From Bin18 sp965200355 (lineage in GTDB: Bacteria; Desulfobacterota; Binatia; Bin18), in NCBI GenBank assembly GCA_965200355.1, contig OZ241351.1:1054001-1118000 (forward strand): 64,000 bases of DNA. Reading direction: 5' to 3'. Both the position numbers and the translations under genes were made by a program. The notes below the pieces were generated by a model. The model ran no database searches. It had not been told where the DNA came from and worked only from the letters and a program-made list of their open reading frames with translations. How positions within the stretch are numbered: position 1 is the first letter of the stretch; every line of letters starts with the position of its first letter. This document shows, in pieces, positions 1 through 7,955 of the stretch.

Positions 1-797
1 AGGCGCTGCCTGTCAGCGCCCGGGCGGAGTTCCTTCATGGTTTACCGCTCATTCCGTATCTGGCAGCCCTGACGCAGCGCGTGCGGCTGGGGGTCAGCAT
101 TATTGTCACGCCCTATCGCGCCCCTGGCGTGCTGGCCGCAGAAATCGCGACCTGGGATCACCTTTCGGGGGGGCGGATCAACGTGGGCGTGGGCTCAGGC
201 TGGATGCCGGAAGAATTCGCCGCGGCCAGCGCGGCCCATATTTACAAGAAACGCAATACGCATGTGAGAGAAACGATTGAGGTCATGCAAGGAGTCTGGA
301 CCAACGAGTTGTTTGAGTACCACGGGGAGTTCGTCGATTTTCCAAAATGCGGCTTTGGCGTCAAGCCGGTTCAGAAGCCGCGCCCCCCCATGTTTTTTGG
401 CGGCTTAGGAAACCCCAGGATCGCCGCAAGGCGGGTCACGCAGTATGGACTCGAAGGCTGGATCGGCATTATGGATACGCCAGAAGCGATTGCGACCTGG
501 CGCGCGGCCATCAAGGACGAGTTGGTGCAGGCGGAGAGCCGGCAGACTATCGCCGACCTCGAAATTTCGAGTATGCTGCCGTTTGAGATTACCCGCGAGA
601 AAACTGATCAGACGCCCCGCGGCAAGCTCACGCCCACCTTGGTCGGCACCGCTGACCAGATCACGGATAATCTCAAACGGTATCGGGATGCGGGACTGAC
701 GATGCCCCTGCTGTGGCCGCCGTTCAGTGGCACCCCAACGGCGAAGACTATCGGGGACCTGCGCCGCCTCGTGCACGACATTCTCCCGCAGCTCTAA
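1..797 (+). CDS. LLM class flavin/F420-dependent oxidoreductase (5' end outside window)
   Basis: The reading frame is open from the first bases of the window (frame starting at base 3), so the true start lies upstream and only the C-terminal two thirds or more is visible. The visible protein has luciferase-like TIM-barrel segments: a strand containing VRLGVSIIVTPYR, then the family hallmark WDHLSGGRINVGVGSGW, and EMxGVWTNE-like and FHGEFVDF-like segments. LLM enzymes of this type transfer hydride using F420H2 or FMNH2; the substrate cannot be predicted. The stop codon overlaps by 4 bp with the stop of the convergent amidohydrolase, the four bases CTAA serving as TAA on one strand and TAG on the other. 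Two more LLM genes occur at 21-23 kb. Confidence 0.85.
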   Translation, partial: ALPVSARAEFLHGLPLIPYLAALTQRVRLGVSIIVTPYRAPGVLAAEIATWDHLSGGRINVGVGSGWMPEEFAAASAAHIYKKRNTHVRETIEVMQGVWTNELFEYHGEFVDFPKCGFGVKPVQKPRPPMFFGGLGNPRIAARRVTQYGLEGWIGIMDTPEAIATWRAAIKDELVQAESRQTIADLEISSMLPFEITREKTDQTPRGKLTPTLVGTADQITDNLKRYRDAGLTMPLLWPPFSGTPTAKTIGDLRRLVHDILPQL

Positions 798-1960
798 GCG
801 CCGCCTCCGGCCAGAATGTTCTTTTCGTCAAAGTCGTACAGGCGGAGGCAGTTCTCCCACATGATTTTCCGCTTGGAGTCCCGTCCGACTCCGGGCAGTT
901 CCAGAAACTCCTTAATCCCATTGGGAAAAGGGCCGTCGGCATGGGGATAATCGACGGACATCACGATATTGTCGTCGCCGACTTTATCAACCGTGACCGC
1001 CAGCAATTCCTCATCGACATCGGTCCCAATAAAGCACTGCCGCTGAAAATACTCGCTCGGCTTGGCCGAGAGTTTGACGGCCTCGCCGCCGCCGTACTTT
1101 TTCCACTGATCGTCAAGCCGGTCCAGCCACCACGGCAGCCAGCCACAATTGCCCTCCAGAAAACCGACCCGCAGGTCAGGAAAACGCTCAAGCACCCCGC
1201 CCACGGTCATGGCCCCCATAGCCAGCATGAGTTCCAGGGGAAAGGCGGACGAGTGATTCAGGGTGCGGAAATTCGGATGGTCCCGATAGCGATTGCTGGC
1301 ATAATCCTGAGACGCCCCGCCGCTCGTGCCGTGAAAAGCGAGCGGGACATTCAACCGGGTAATTTCTTTCCACAGCACAGCGCACTCGGGCGCATTGAAA
1401 TAGCGTCCGTTGCAGGGCATAGGGAGCAGCACGACCGCCACGTGGCCCTGCTCTTCGACGGCCCGGCGGGCCTCTGCCGCGGCCAGCTCAGGGTCGTGCA
1501 ATGACACAATAGCGGCCGCTTTGAGACGCCGCGGGTCGGTCTGACAGTAAGCGGCCAGCCAATCGTTAAACGCCGCGCAATAGGCCGTGGCGTAGGCCGG
1601 CTCTAAATCATCAATGGAAACAACCATATGGGCAAACGTGCGGTAGACGATCCCCACGTCAATGCCCTCGGCGTCCATGGCCTCAAGCGTAGAGGCGGGC
1701 TCATACTTGCGCTCGCGGACTGACTTGTAGATGTGCTCGGTGGGTTTATCGAGATATTCCTGGGCTTTGACCACCTCAGCCGACTGTGCCCACGGAGGAA
1801 TCATCTGTCCCTGGACATCCCAGTGCGGGAAATTGGTCGGACTCAAGCCCAGGTAGCGCGGTTTCTTATCGCGGTAGCGCTCGTCAAGATATGTCTCATA
1901 CACCTCGCCGTTCTCAATAACGTGCAGGTCGCTGTCCATCACATGAAAGCCGTCTCGCAT
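794..1960 (-). CDS. Amidohydrolase-2 family protein (ACMSD-like TIM barrel)
   Basis: A 388-residue protein beginning MRDGFHVMDSDLHVIE, where D-x-H near the N-terminus is the first metal-ligand pair of the amidohydrolase-2 family. A mid-protein FHGTSGG histidine and a late SVDYPHADG segment fit the remaining conserved His/Asp ligands. Family members are metal-dependent hydrolases or decarboxylases of aromatic and other carboxylic acids; the exact substrate is unknown. The start is supported by a strong AGGAGGG Shine-Dalgarno 9-10 bases before the ATG. Length is normal for the family. It converges on the LLM gene with a 4-bp stop overlap. Confidence 0.85.
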   Translation of the reverse strand: MRDGFHVMDSDLHVIENGEVYETYLDERYRDKKPRYLGLSPTNFPHWDVQGQMIPPWAQSAEVVKAQEYLDKPTEHIYKSVRERKYEPASTLEAMDAEGIDVGIVYRTFAHMVVSIDDLEPAYATAYCAAFNDWLAAYCQTDPRRLKAAAIVSLHDPELAAAEARRAVEEQGHVAVVLLPMPCNGRYFNAPECAVLWKEITRLNVPLAFHGTSGGASQDYASNRYRDHPNFRTLNHSSAFPLELMLAMGAMTVGGVLERFPDLRVGFLEGNCGWLPWWLDRLDDQWKKYGGGEAVKLSAKPSEYFQRQCFIGTDVDEELLAVTVDKVGDDNIVMSVDYPHADGPFPNGIKEFLELPGVGRDSKRKIMWENCLRLYDFDEKNILAGGGA

Positions 1961-2086
1961 AGCCCTTCGCCCTCCTGGGTCCCTCTCGGTTCACCGTACG
2001 GTGCAGCAACCGTATCAGAATGTTCAGGCTCAGCATATCGTATGCACGAGGCGGCTCAAGAGGGCTGGGGGGTGGCGAGAGCCCGG

Positions 2087-3304
2087 TCAGCGCCGGGTCA
2101 GGTCCAAACGCTTCGAGAACGGCTCGACCGTGGCTGCCCGCTCCTGCACGATAGACCGCAGCCCGTGCTCCAGCCGCCGGCTTGCTTCGGCAGCCACCTC
2201 TTCGTCAAGCGCGCCGTAGGAGAGGCGTAGAGAGCAGCCGGTGGTGAGACCGAAGGCTTTGCTGGGAATGACCGCGACGCGATACTCTCGGATTAAGCGC
2301 TCCGCCACGGTCATGGCATCCATATCCGTGTGCACCCGCAGTAGAAAGTAAAACGCGCCGTCAGACCGCGGCAGGGTCAGCAGCTCACCCAACTCGTTCA
2401 GGCTGCGTTGGATGAGGCGTCGGGTCGTGGTCAGCGTCCTGAGTTTGTCCCGACAATAGGCTGACCCAACCCGCATCGCTGCCGCGGCGGCATATTGCGA
2501 GACAACCGGGGGGCAGATCAGGATGGTATCCTGGGCCTTTTTGATCGCCGTATACAGGTGTTCCGGCGCAACCATCCAGCCGATACGCCAACTCGCAAAC
2601 CCGTACGCTTTGGACAGCGAGTACAGGGAGATCGTGTACGCACTGCTGTCGGCGATGGACCCCGGCGAGAAGTGGGTTGCGCCATCGTAGGTGAAATACT
2701 CATAGGCTTCGTCGCTGATGTGATACAGGCCGGCCTCTCGACACAGGGCATTGACCGCCCGCAGGTCTGACTCGGCATACACGACACCAGCGGGGTTATT
2801 GGGCGACACGGTGACAATGGCGCGGGTGCGGTCCGTAATCGCGTTTGTGATCGCGTCGAGCTGAAGCTGATAGTGGGCGTCGGTCGGCACGCACACGGCC
2901 TCGCAGTTGACCATGCTGATTGCCATCTCATGGTTGAAATAATACGGCAGCGGCAAAATAATCTGGTCGCCCGGGTCGGCAATGGCCAGGAGCGCATTCA
3001 TAAATGCCATATTGCCCCCGGCCGTTACGACGAGGCGCTGTGCGTCAGTCAGCGCGATATCGTTTTCCTCCAGGAGTTTGTGACGGATCACCTCCAAGAG
3101 CGGGTCAATGCCCTGGACGAGGGCGTATTTATGGTTGGCCGGCTCGGCCTGAAACTGCTGGACTGCTTCCAACGCCTCAGGCGGCGGGCCGTAGTATGCG
3201 ACCCCTTGGCCCAGAGACAGCGTCCCTGGGTGCGCACGGATGAGTTCCGCAATCACCGGAATGATCGGCGTCTGAACCTCCCGCATCCGCCGACTTTCAC
3301 GCAT
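2087..3304 (-). CDS. PLP-dependent class I/II aminotransferase
   Basis: A 405-residue fold-type I aminotransferase. Seen: the substrate-side SLGQGVAYYGPP segment near residue 30, NNPAGVV (the conserved NP-G loop) in mid protein, the aspartate-containing ISDEAYEYF motif, and the PLP-lysine motif SLSKAYGFASWRIG. These are the usual aspartate-aminotransferase-superfamily signatures. The substrate is not predictable. Two ATGs (3304 and 3286) are possible and neither has a clear Shine-Dalgarno. The start lies only 9 bp beyond the stop of the truncated dcd gene, so the two are probably cotranscribed. Confidence 0.88.
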   Translation of the reverse strand: MRESRRMREVQTPIIPVIAELIRAHPGTLSLGQGVAYYGPPPEALEAVQQFQAEPANHKYALVQGIDPLLEVIRHKLLEENDIALTDAQRLVVTAGGNMAFMNALLAIADPGDQIILPLPYYFNHEMAISMVNCEAVCVPTDAHYQLQLDAITNAITDRTRAIVTVSPNNPAGVVYAESDLRAVNALCREAGLYHISDEAYEYFTYDGATHFSPGSIADSSAYTISLYSLSKAYGFASWRIGWMVAPEHLYTAIKKAQDTILICPPVVSQYAAAAAMRVGSAYCRDKLRTLTTTRRLIQRSLNELGELLTLPRSDGAFYFLLRVHTDMDAMTVAERLIREYRVAVIPSKAFGLTTGCSLRLSYGALDEEVAAEASRRLEHGLRSIVQERAATVEPFSKRLDLTRR

Positions 3305-3313
3305 CAGTAGTCA

Positions 3314-3742
3314 CTATATCTCAAGAATGATAGGACCATCGAAGCCGGGCTGAATCCATGGAGCGGTTTGGTGCATACTAAGCCCGACGCGGGCATACGT
3401 GCTCCGGCCTTCAATAAGGGCGATCATATTTTTGGGAATTTTGACCGTTTCATAGGTCATGCTGAGAACAAACTCGCCCGGGTCTATGGTATACGTCTCA
3501 CGTTTCCCAAGCTCATCGAATTCCTTCAGATCTTTAGAATCCCAGGGTCTCAGCCGGCTGATCTCTTTCAAGCCTTCTGCAACTGGAACTTTGATATTCC
3601 CGATATCGCGCAGCTTGGTGAATCGGAATCCAAGTCGTAAATCAACGCCGGCATGTCCCCACTGTTTTGCCTCCAGAGGGGGATCAAAACCAATATGGCC
3701 GTCTGCTAGTGCTTTTCGTATTTCTGGCTGAGATAGGATCAT
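3314..3742 (-). CDS. dcd: dCTP deaminase-like protein, truncated at the C-terminus
   Basis: A 142-residue protein starting MILSQPEIRKAL. It carries the family core HAGVDLRLGFRF and EGRSTYARVGLSMHQTAPW, then IQPGFDGPIILEI. dCTP deaminases make dUMP precursors from dCTP. The catalytic Glu of the final LEI and the GRSxxAR arginine are present. However, the ORF stops (TAG, then TGA) directly after LEI, where family members (about 170-190 residues) continue with a segment contacting the triphosphate. No continuation is found in the other frames before the aminotransferase start. It may be a decaying copy. Confidence 0.75.
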   Translation of the reverse strand: MILSQPEIRKALADGHIGFDPPLEAKQWGHAGVDLRLGFRFTKLRDIGNIKVPVAEGLKEISRLRPWDSKDLKEFDELGKRETYTIDPGEFVLSMTYETVKIPKNMIALIEGRSTYARVGLSMHQTAPWIQPGFDGPIILEI

Positions 3743-3773
3743 ACTGCTCTCGGCCTACGCCACCCGCACCCAT

Positions 3774-4070
3774 TCATACAGTGGCGGCCGCAAGATTTGC
3801 CTCAGCCCATTCTGGGGTGAGTTCTGCTGTTCCAGCAGCAACCGTGAAAAACGAACCGGGTAATCGAACGACAACCGCCGTCGGTTCGATCTTCACTACT
3901 CGACCTTCGACATATGAGGGAGCGCCCTCCGCTACGACGACGAACTTTTTGCGGACAAATCCTGAAAGAACTCCGTCGTCCGTTGTGATATTCACAAGGT
4001 ACTCGGTGGAGAATGCCCCAGGCTGTGCGTCGCAAGGTATGAGAACCCGCTCCCCTTCTTTGAATGGCAT
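3774..4070 (-). CDS. Small hypothetical protein upstream of dcd
   Basis: A 98-residue protein beginning MPFKEGERVLIPCDAQPG and rich in beta-type alternation (FVVVAEG, VVKIEPTAVVVRLPG), suggesting a small beta-barrel fold. No family is recognised. It has a good AGAGGGGG ribosome-binding site 5-6 bases before the ATG. It ends 31 bp before dcd on the same strand, so the two probably form a transcription unit. Coding status rests on the RBS, length and operon position. Confidence 0.6.
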   Translation of the reverse strand: MPFKEGERVLIPCDAQPGAFSTEYLVNITTDDGVLSGFVRKKFVVVAEGAPSYVEGRVVKIEPTAVVVRLPGSFFTVAAGTAELTPEWAEANLAAATV

Positions 4071-4203
4071 GGCACCCCCTCTTAGTTGTTCACTAAGAGC
4101 ATAAAAAACAGAGATTCTACTTCATCTACGAGAGAATAACAAAATATAGACCAGACAACTGCCACCCACTTTTCGGCAATCCACATACGCCCTCTCCTTA
4201 AAC

Positions 4204-4277
4204 TGCCCCCGGCGCGATTCGAACGCGCGACACCCGGATTAGGAATCCGGTGCTCTATCCTCCTGAGCTACGGGGGT
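4204..4277 (-). tRNA. tRNA-Arg (anticodon CCT)
   Basis: Read on the minus strand, a full cloverleaf is visible. It has D-stem GCTC/GAGC, anticodon stem CCGGA/TCCGG with loop TTCCTAA (anticodon CCT, decoding AGG), and T-arm GCGCG-TTCGAAT-CGCGC. The acceptor stem has six G-C/C-G pairs. The first pair reads A1 against C72, a mismatch; G1 is usual. No CCA is encoded. The gene sits between a hypothetical protein and ureE, at the edge of a defence-gene-rich region. Confidence 0.93.
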
Positions 4278-4374
4278 AAAGAGAAAACGTGTCCAACTCC
4301 AGACTCTGAAAAGGCCCATTCCCTCTTTACGAAAAAATACGCTGGGATACTACCCCATCTCGTCCGGTCTGCTG

Positions 4375-4890
4375 CTATGAATGCGGTGTCGTCCAGGTGC
4401 TTTTCGGCCAGGAACGTCGCTCATATCGAATCGTAAACTGCTCGAGGAGACGATGGGTGCGCAGGACGGTTTCCATCACCGCTCGGTCGAGTGTGACCGG
4501 CACGAGGACCGCCTCGTTGACGCTCGTGACCGGCCAGTGCTGGTTGCCCAGCACATGCCCGAGACGAACCAGCCAGTGGTGTTGTTCGTGCGGGGGCAGT
4601 CCTGGGCGCAGCGTAAGGACCATGACCTCCTGAAGAGCGAGGTGGACGAACAGGCCCCCTTCCCTATCGCTGAGGGCAAAGACATCGCCATCCCGTATTT
4701 CCGTCCCACGGGGCAGGACGAGTCCCAGGTCCTGCCCCGTGGCGGTCTGGAGGCGGAGCCGACTCTTCTGCGCCTCCCGCTCACTAATGGTCACTTCTTC
4801 CAGTTGTTGCGCCTGCTCCCACCGCGCGACCCGAGCAGCCAGGTCGGAATCCTGATGGACATTCCCGAGACGATGGCTGATGCGTAGCAT
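4375..4890 (-). CDS. ureE: Urease accessory protein UreE (nickel metallochaperone)
   Basis: A 171-residue protein with the UreE pattern. An N-terminal beta domain has RLRLQTATGQDLGLVLPRGTEIRDGDV-like spacing (cf. the GxxLPRGTxLRDGD motif). A C-terminal ferredoxin-like metal-binding domain has LGNQHWPV, whose histidine matches the conserved Ni ligand of GNxHxP. The C-terminal tail is short and not His-rich. UreE hands Ni to UreG during urease maturation. A GGAGG ribosome-binding site precedes the ATG. No ureABC, ureD or ureF lies in the window. The only partner, ureG, is 7.6 kb upstream on the same strand, beyond an R-M cluster. Confidence 0.82.
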   Translation of the reverse strand: MLRISHRLGNVHQDSDLAARVARWEQAQQLEEVTISEREAQKSRLRLQTATGQDLGLVLPRGTEIRDGDVFALSDREGGLFVHLALQEVMVLTLRPGLPPHEQHHWLVRLGHVLGNQHWPVTSVNEAVLVPVTLDRAVMETVLRTHRLLEQFTIRYERRSWPKSTWTTPHS

Positions 4891-4905
4891 ATATGGCCTC
4901 CGTTC

Positions 4906-4931
4906 CTTATACGGAAGAGGTTCGGTATAAG
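4906..4931. promoter_or_regulatory. Inverted repeat upstream of ureE (possible operator)
   Basis: CTTATAC (4906-4912) and GTATAAG (4925-4931) form a perfect 7-bp dyad with a 12-bp spacer. It lies 16 bp upstream of the ureE ATG, overlapping where the promoter and leader should be. Such a dyad before a nickel-chaperone gene suggests a dimeric regulator (NikR-like sites have similar geometry). The regulator is an inference. Confidence 0.4.
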
Positions 4932-5004
4932 ATTTTTAGCCCGTAGGTGAGGTGAGCCGCAGGCGGAACCCAACAGCCCCGGTAAGCTCGCCATCCCGCT
5001 ATGC

Positions 5005-5700
5005 TCATCCGACTTCCAGGTTCCTCTGAAAACGTTCATACACCTCGAGGTAGAAAACGCGAGCAGAGACGATTTCTGATATGGGGATGATGATTTGAAA
5101 ATCTCTGTAGGTCAGACTTTGGGCTTGTGACTGCTCTTCGAGAGATTCCTGTATTACGCGGGCATATTCAGTTGTGATTTTCAACTCTTGGGAATCTTTA
5201 TCCCGATACCCACTCGCCGTAGGGATCAATGCAATATCAGATTCTCCCTGCCTTGTTATCCCACTCTCAAGAGCGAACCCGATATAGGACTTCCCGCTTC
5301 TGAGGGAAATTTCAACAAGCTTTTGTTGCTCAATTGATTCTGAGATGAGTAGTTCGATGAGGTCGCCACTGCCGCGCGCGACTCTTCGAGCCGCCTGTTC
5401 TTGGCTGTAGAATCGGTTCCCTACGAAGGGCAGTGCAAACCCCAAAAGGATACTTAAGACGGCTGTGCCAGAGTAAGGAAATGGAGAATAAGGCTCCCAT
5501 ACTTCACCGACCTGGGGAAAGGAGTGATTCAGGAGAAGAACAGTGGCACGTGCAAAGGCAGCCAAGAGGCCACCTGCGATAGCCGCCCGAAAGAAGACAT
5601 GGTAGCCCGAATCACGAAGCGCGCCGTAACGCGTAAAGTGTAGGTGTGTAAGAAACCAGTATCCCCCGAGCGTGGGAATCAGAAACCAGCCAAGACCCAA
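5005..5700 (-). CDS. Membrane protein with three N-terminal TM segments and an Sm-like cytoplasmic domain
   Basis: A 231-residue protein with hydrophobic segments near residues 3-20, 35-57 and 72-93, then a soluble domain. This contains VEISLRSGKSYIGFALESG, which resembles an Sm-like/SH3-like beta strand pair. The tail ends in IIPISEIVSARVFYLEVYERF. No named family is recognised with certainty. The frame has no ATG before the first TM, and TTG at 5700 is the likely start. It follows the 60-residue gene by 24 bp and is probably cotranscribed with it. Confidence 0.6.
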   Translation of the reverse strand: MGLGWFLIPTLGGYWFLTHLHFTRYGALRDSGYHVFFRAAIAGGLLAAFARATVLLLNHSFPQVGEVWEPYSPFPYSGTAVLSILLGFALPFVGNRFYSQEQAARRVARGSGDLIELLISESIEQQKLVEISLRSGKSYIGFALESGITRQGESDIALIPTASGYRDKDSQELKITTEYARVIQESLEEQSQAQSLTYRDFQIIIPISEIVSARVFYLEVYERFQRNLEVG

Positions 5701-5724
5701 GAGAACATCCCCGAAACAGAGCGA

Positions 5725-5907
5725 TTACTTGGCCTTCTCCACACGTTCTTTCGAGGATGTAGACATCCGCTTGAGGGGCAGTTTTGCCATTTTGTCTATG
5801 ATAGCGCGTGCCTTTTTGCTCCGCAGCAATTCGTCCGCTTTGACATACAGCCCACCTCTCGCATTCACGTAGATTTTGGGCCGCTCAGGCATTGCCTCCT
5901 TTGACAT
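5725..5907 (-). CDS. Small basic hypothetical protein
   Basis: A 60-residue lysine/arginine-rich protein (MSKEAMPERPKIYVNARGG at the N-terminus) with no recognised domain. It is supported by a strong AGGAGGG ribosome-binding site just before the ATG and by close spacing to the downstream membrane-protein gene. The function is unknown. Confidence 0.5.
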   Translation of the reverse strand: MSKEAMPERPKIYVNARGGLYVKADELLRSKKARAIIDKMAKLPLKRMSTSSKERVEKAK

Positions 5908-6025
5908 AACACCCTCCTGTGCGGTTGGTTGTAGCGCGTTCGTCTTTCCCTCACAATCACAGAGGGGAAGCCGTATCTCAGGCTAATGGCGCGTTAGGTT
6001 TCAAGCCTCGGCAGGGCCGTAAGAC

Positions 6026-6054
6026 TTGCGCCCACTATTTCTAATGAATACATC
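6026..6054 (+). promoter_or_regulatory. Candidate promoter for the PD-(D/E)XK gene
   Basis: TTGCGC (6026-6031), a 17-bp spacer and TACATC (6049-6054) lie about 30 bp before the start at 6086. An AAGGA ribosome-binding site follows. The match to the sigma-70 consensus is moderate. Confidence 0.3.
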
Positions 6055-6085
6055 TTACCCATACGATTAAAAGGAACCTGTATCA

Positions 6086-6901
6086 TTGGAAGATTACGAA
6101 GATTTCTCTTTTAATCCGAATGAGCCTCAGCAACGTCCCCCTGATCTCAAGGAACATGAAGCGCGGGAAGAGCTTGCTTCCTTCTTTGACAAAAATCGAG
6201 AGAATGTTTTTTTCTCACGTCAACTCGAAGTGCGGAATGAACGCAAGTATTTTCATTGGATCACGAACCGTGCGCTTCGGGACTTGGAAGAACAGAGACT
6301 GATAAAGCGGGAGAAAAGAACGCTTAAAACGGGCGGGTCAATTATTCTACTATGGCATCGTTCCTTCCGGTATTATCGTCGGAATGCGACACGCCTTATC
6401 AACCTTGTAGAAGAATACTCAACCCCAAATATCGGGCGTGCTCTCGGGCTTCACGGTGAAAGTATGGTGCTAGAAGGCTTTGCGCGTTCAGAATTTGTCA
6501 TGCGGAGCCGTAATACCAATGAATTTCGCAATAATAAATGGAAAGAATCCAATCATGATCTTGATTTCATTTTTGAGAGAGATGGTATCACCTACGGAAT
6601 TGAGGTGAAGAATACGTTGAGATATATGGATCACGACGAATTCACGACAAAAATAAGGATTTGCAAACACTTAGGCATTCTTCCGGTATTCGCGGTCAGG
6701 ATGCTTCCAGGAAACTGGATACAGGAAGTCCAGAAAGAAGGCGGGTTCGCTCTTATTCTCGGCTACCAACTATATCCTTGGACACACAGCGACTTGGCAA
6801 AAAGAGTGAAAGAACAACTCGGTTTGCCTGTTGATGCACCCCGTGCGCTGTATGATGCTACGATGAATCGTTTTTTGAAATGGCATGAGAAAAATGTGTG
6901 A
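6086..6901 (+). CDS. PD-(D/E)XK nuclease-fold protein with N-terminal winged helix
   Basis: A 271-residue protein. Residues about 20-95 look like a winged-helix segment (LASFFDKNRENVFFSRQLE, then ITNRALRDLEEQRLIKREK). Residues about 155-185 carry HDLDFIFERDGITYGIEVKN, matching the D-x(n)-E-x-K catalytic pattern of restriction-endonuclease-fold enzymes. The TTG at 6086 is the likely start, preceded by AAGGAA; the frame has no early ATG. The gene is visibly more AT-rich than its surroundings, which suggests transfer. It is opposite in strand to the neighbouring R-M genes and has no cognate methylase, so it may be a stand-alone defence nuclease or an orphan. Confidence 0.6.
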   Translation: MEDYEDFSFNPNEPQQRPPDLKEHEAREELASFFDKNRENVFFSRQLEVRNERKYFHWITNRALRDLEEQRLIKREKRTLKTGGSIILLWHRSFRYYRRNATRLINLVEEYSTPNIGRALGLHGESMVLEGFARSEFVMRSRNTNEFRNNKWKESNHDLDFIFERDGITYGIEVKNTLRYMDHDEFTTKIRICKHLGILPVFAVRMLPGNWIQEVQKEGGFALILGYQLYPWTHSDLAKRVKEQLGLPVDAPRALYDATMNRFLKWHEKNV

Positions 6902-7095
6902 ATTGGGAAATCAATTCACCAAGCTATACGTGTAAGTATCTAAAAACCCTGATTATTTTCCTACCCCTATTAACACGTAGTGTCTATTGATAAACGCTAC
7001 CCTAACCACGGCCATCCTTCTACTGAAACTAAGCAGAGCCCTCGCCCCACACCCGCCCCACAACCCCCCGAATCTTCTGCTCAAACTGCGTTGAG

Positions 7096-7116
7096 ATTAC
7101 GAATTACGAATTACGA
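7096..7116. repeat. Tandem heptanucleotide (ATTACGA)x3
   Basis: Three perfect tandem copies of ATTACGA at 7096-7102, 7103-7109 and 7110-7116, just beyond the stop of the four-helix-bundle gene. The reverse complement TCGTAAT recurs at 7527, 7541, 7548, 7932, 8158 and 8179 inside hsdS and hsdM. That is nine copies in 1.1 kb. Confidence 0.85.
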
Positions 7117-7478
7117 GATCGTGTATCCTTGCTCTTTGTGGATTTCTGGATCGAGCCGATAATTCGGCATAACTCCTCTGCGTCTGGGTAGATACTATTG
7201 AACTCGGTGTCAGACAGGTAATCCGTATCTTTCAGGAGGCGGAGCCAATAGCCGGTTTCACGTGCCTCCTTGTACGCAATGGACAACTTGCTCAAAAAAT
7301 CAGCGCGAGACTGTCCGCCAAGCGCTTCTTCTATGTTGGCGCCGATACTCGTTCCAGAGCGCAACAACTGCTTCGAGAGTACGAATTCCTTTTTTTTCAC
7401 CGACAAGTGTTGATAGAGTCGCACAACTCGAACCGCAAACGCATAACTCTTTGTTTGCACAACATTATCAGTCTTCAT
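7104..7478 (-). CDS. Four-helix-bundle protein (23S rRNA intervening-sequence family)
   Basis: A 124-residue helical protein with the family signature LLRSGTSIGANIEEALGGQSRADF and the later AYKEARETGYWLRLL. The family was first seen in 23S rRNA intervening sequences and is also common next to type I specificity genes. The fold is known but the role is not. The ATG at 7478 lies inside the last codons of hsdS (11-bp overlap), so it is translationally coupled to the R-M genes. The 3' end runs into the ATTACGA tandem repeat. Confidence 0.8.
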   Translation of the reverse strand: MKTDNVVQTKSYAFAVRVVRLYQHLSVKKKEFVLSKQLLRSGTSIGANIEEALGGQSRADFLSKLSIAYKEARETGYWLRLLKDTDYLSDTEFNSIYPDAEELCRIIGSIQKSTKSKDTRSRNS

Positions 7479-7955
7479 TGGTTCCCCAGACTTTACTAAT
7501 GGCTTTCACAATCTTCTTACGACATCTCGTAATTGCCAACTCGTAATTCGTAATTTCTTCCTGATAGCCCTCAATCTCGGCGACGATTTCTTGCTGGATT
7601 TTGAGAGGCGGCAGGGGGATTTGGAGTTCTGCTAACTGTCTCTTCGTAACGCCTTGGATCGTTGAACCACGGCTGGTGTTTTTGAAATTGGCGACCCGGT
7701 CCTTGAGGACATACACCAGAAAATCGGCGTTGACCTCTTCCTTGACGATCAACCCTTGAGCGTCCTGGCTGATGCACACATCAAAGTTGTTTCTAAAGAG
7801 CTTGCCTAAGCCGACTCTGGTGACAACAACGATATTGCCTTTGGGAATGAGGTTCGTCGCTGATTCTCGAATTGCGTCTTGAGTGATGTATTTTCTTGGT
7901 ATTGCAGTTTGCAGGTCTACAATGTCCGCGCTCGTAATCCACGGGATATCCCCAT
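7468..7955 (-). pseudogene. hsdS: hsdS 3' part: half specificity subunit after frameshift
   Basis: From about base 7955 down to the stop at 7468 this frame encodes the rest of one target-recognition domain. It starts GDIPWITSADIVDLQTA, then GNIVVVTRVGLGKLF and CISQDAQGLIV, and ends with the conserved region IPLPPLKIQQEIVAEIEGY plus a helical tail. Its 5' continuation is in another frame. At 7951-7960 a single base appears missing between ..EHYW and GDIPW; family members read W-N-G-D-I-P-W, which one added base restores. With only one TRD, the native protein would work as a half-HsdS that dimerises. Confidence 0.8.
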
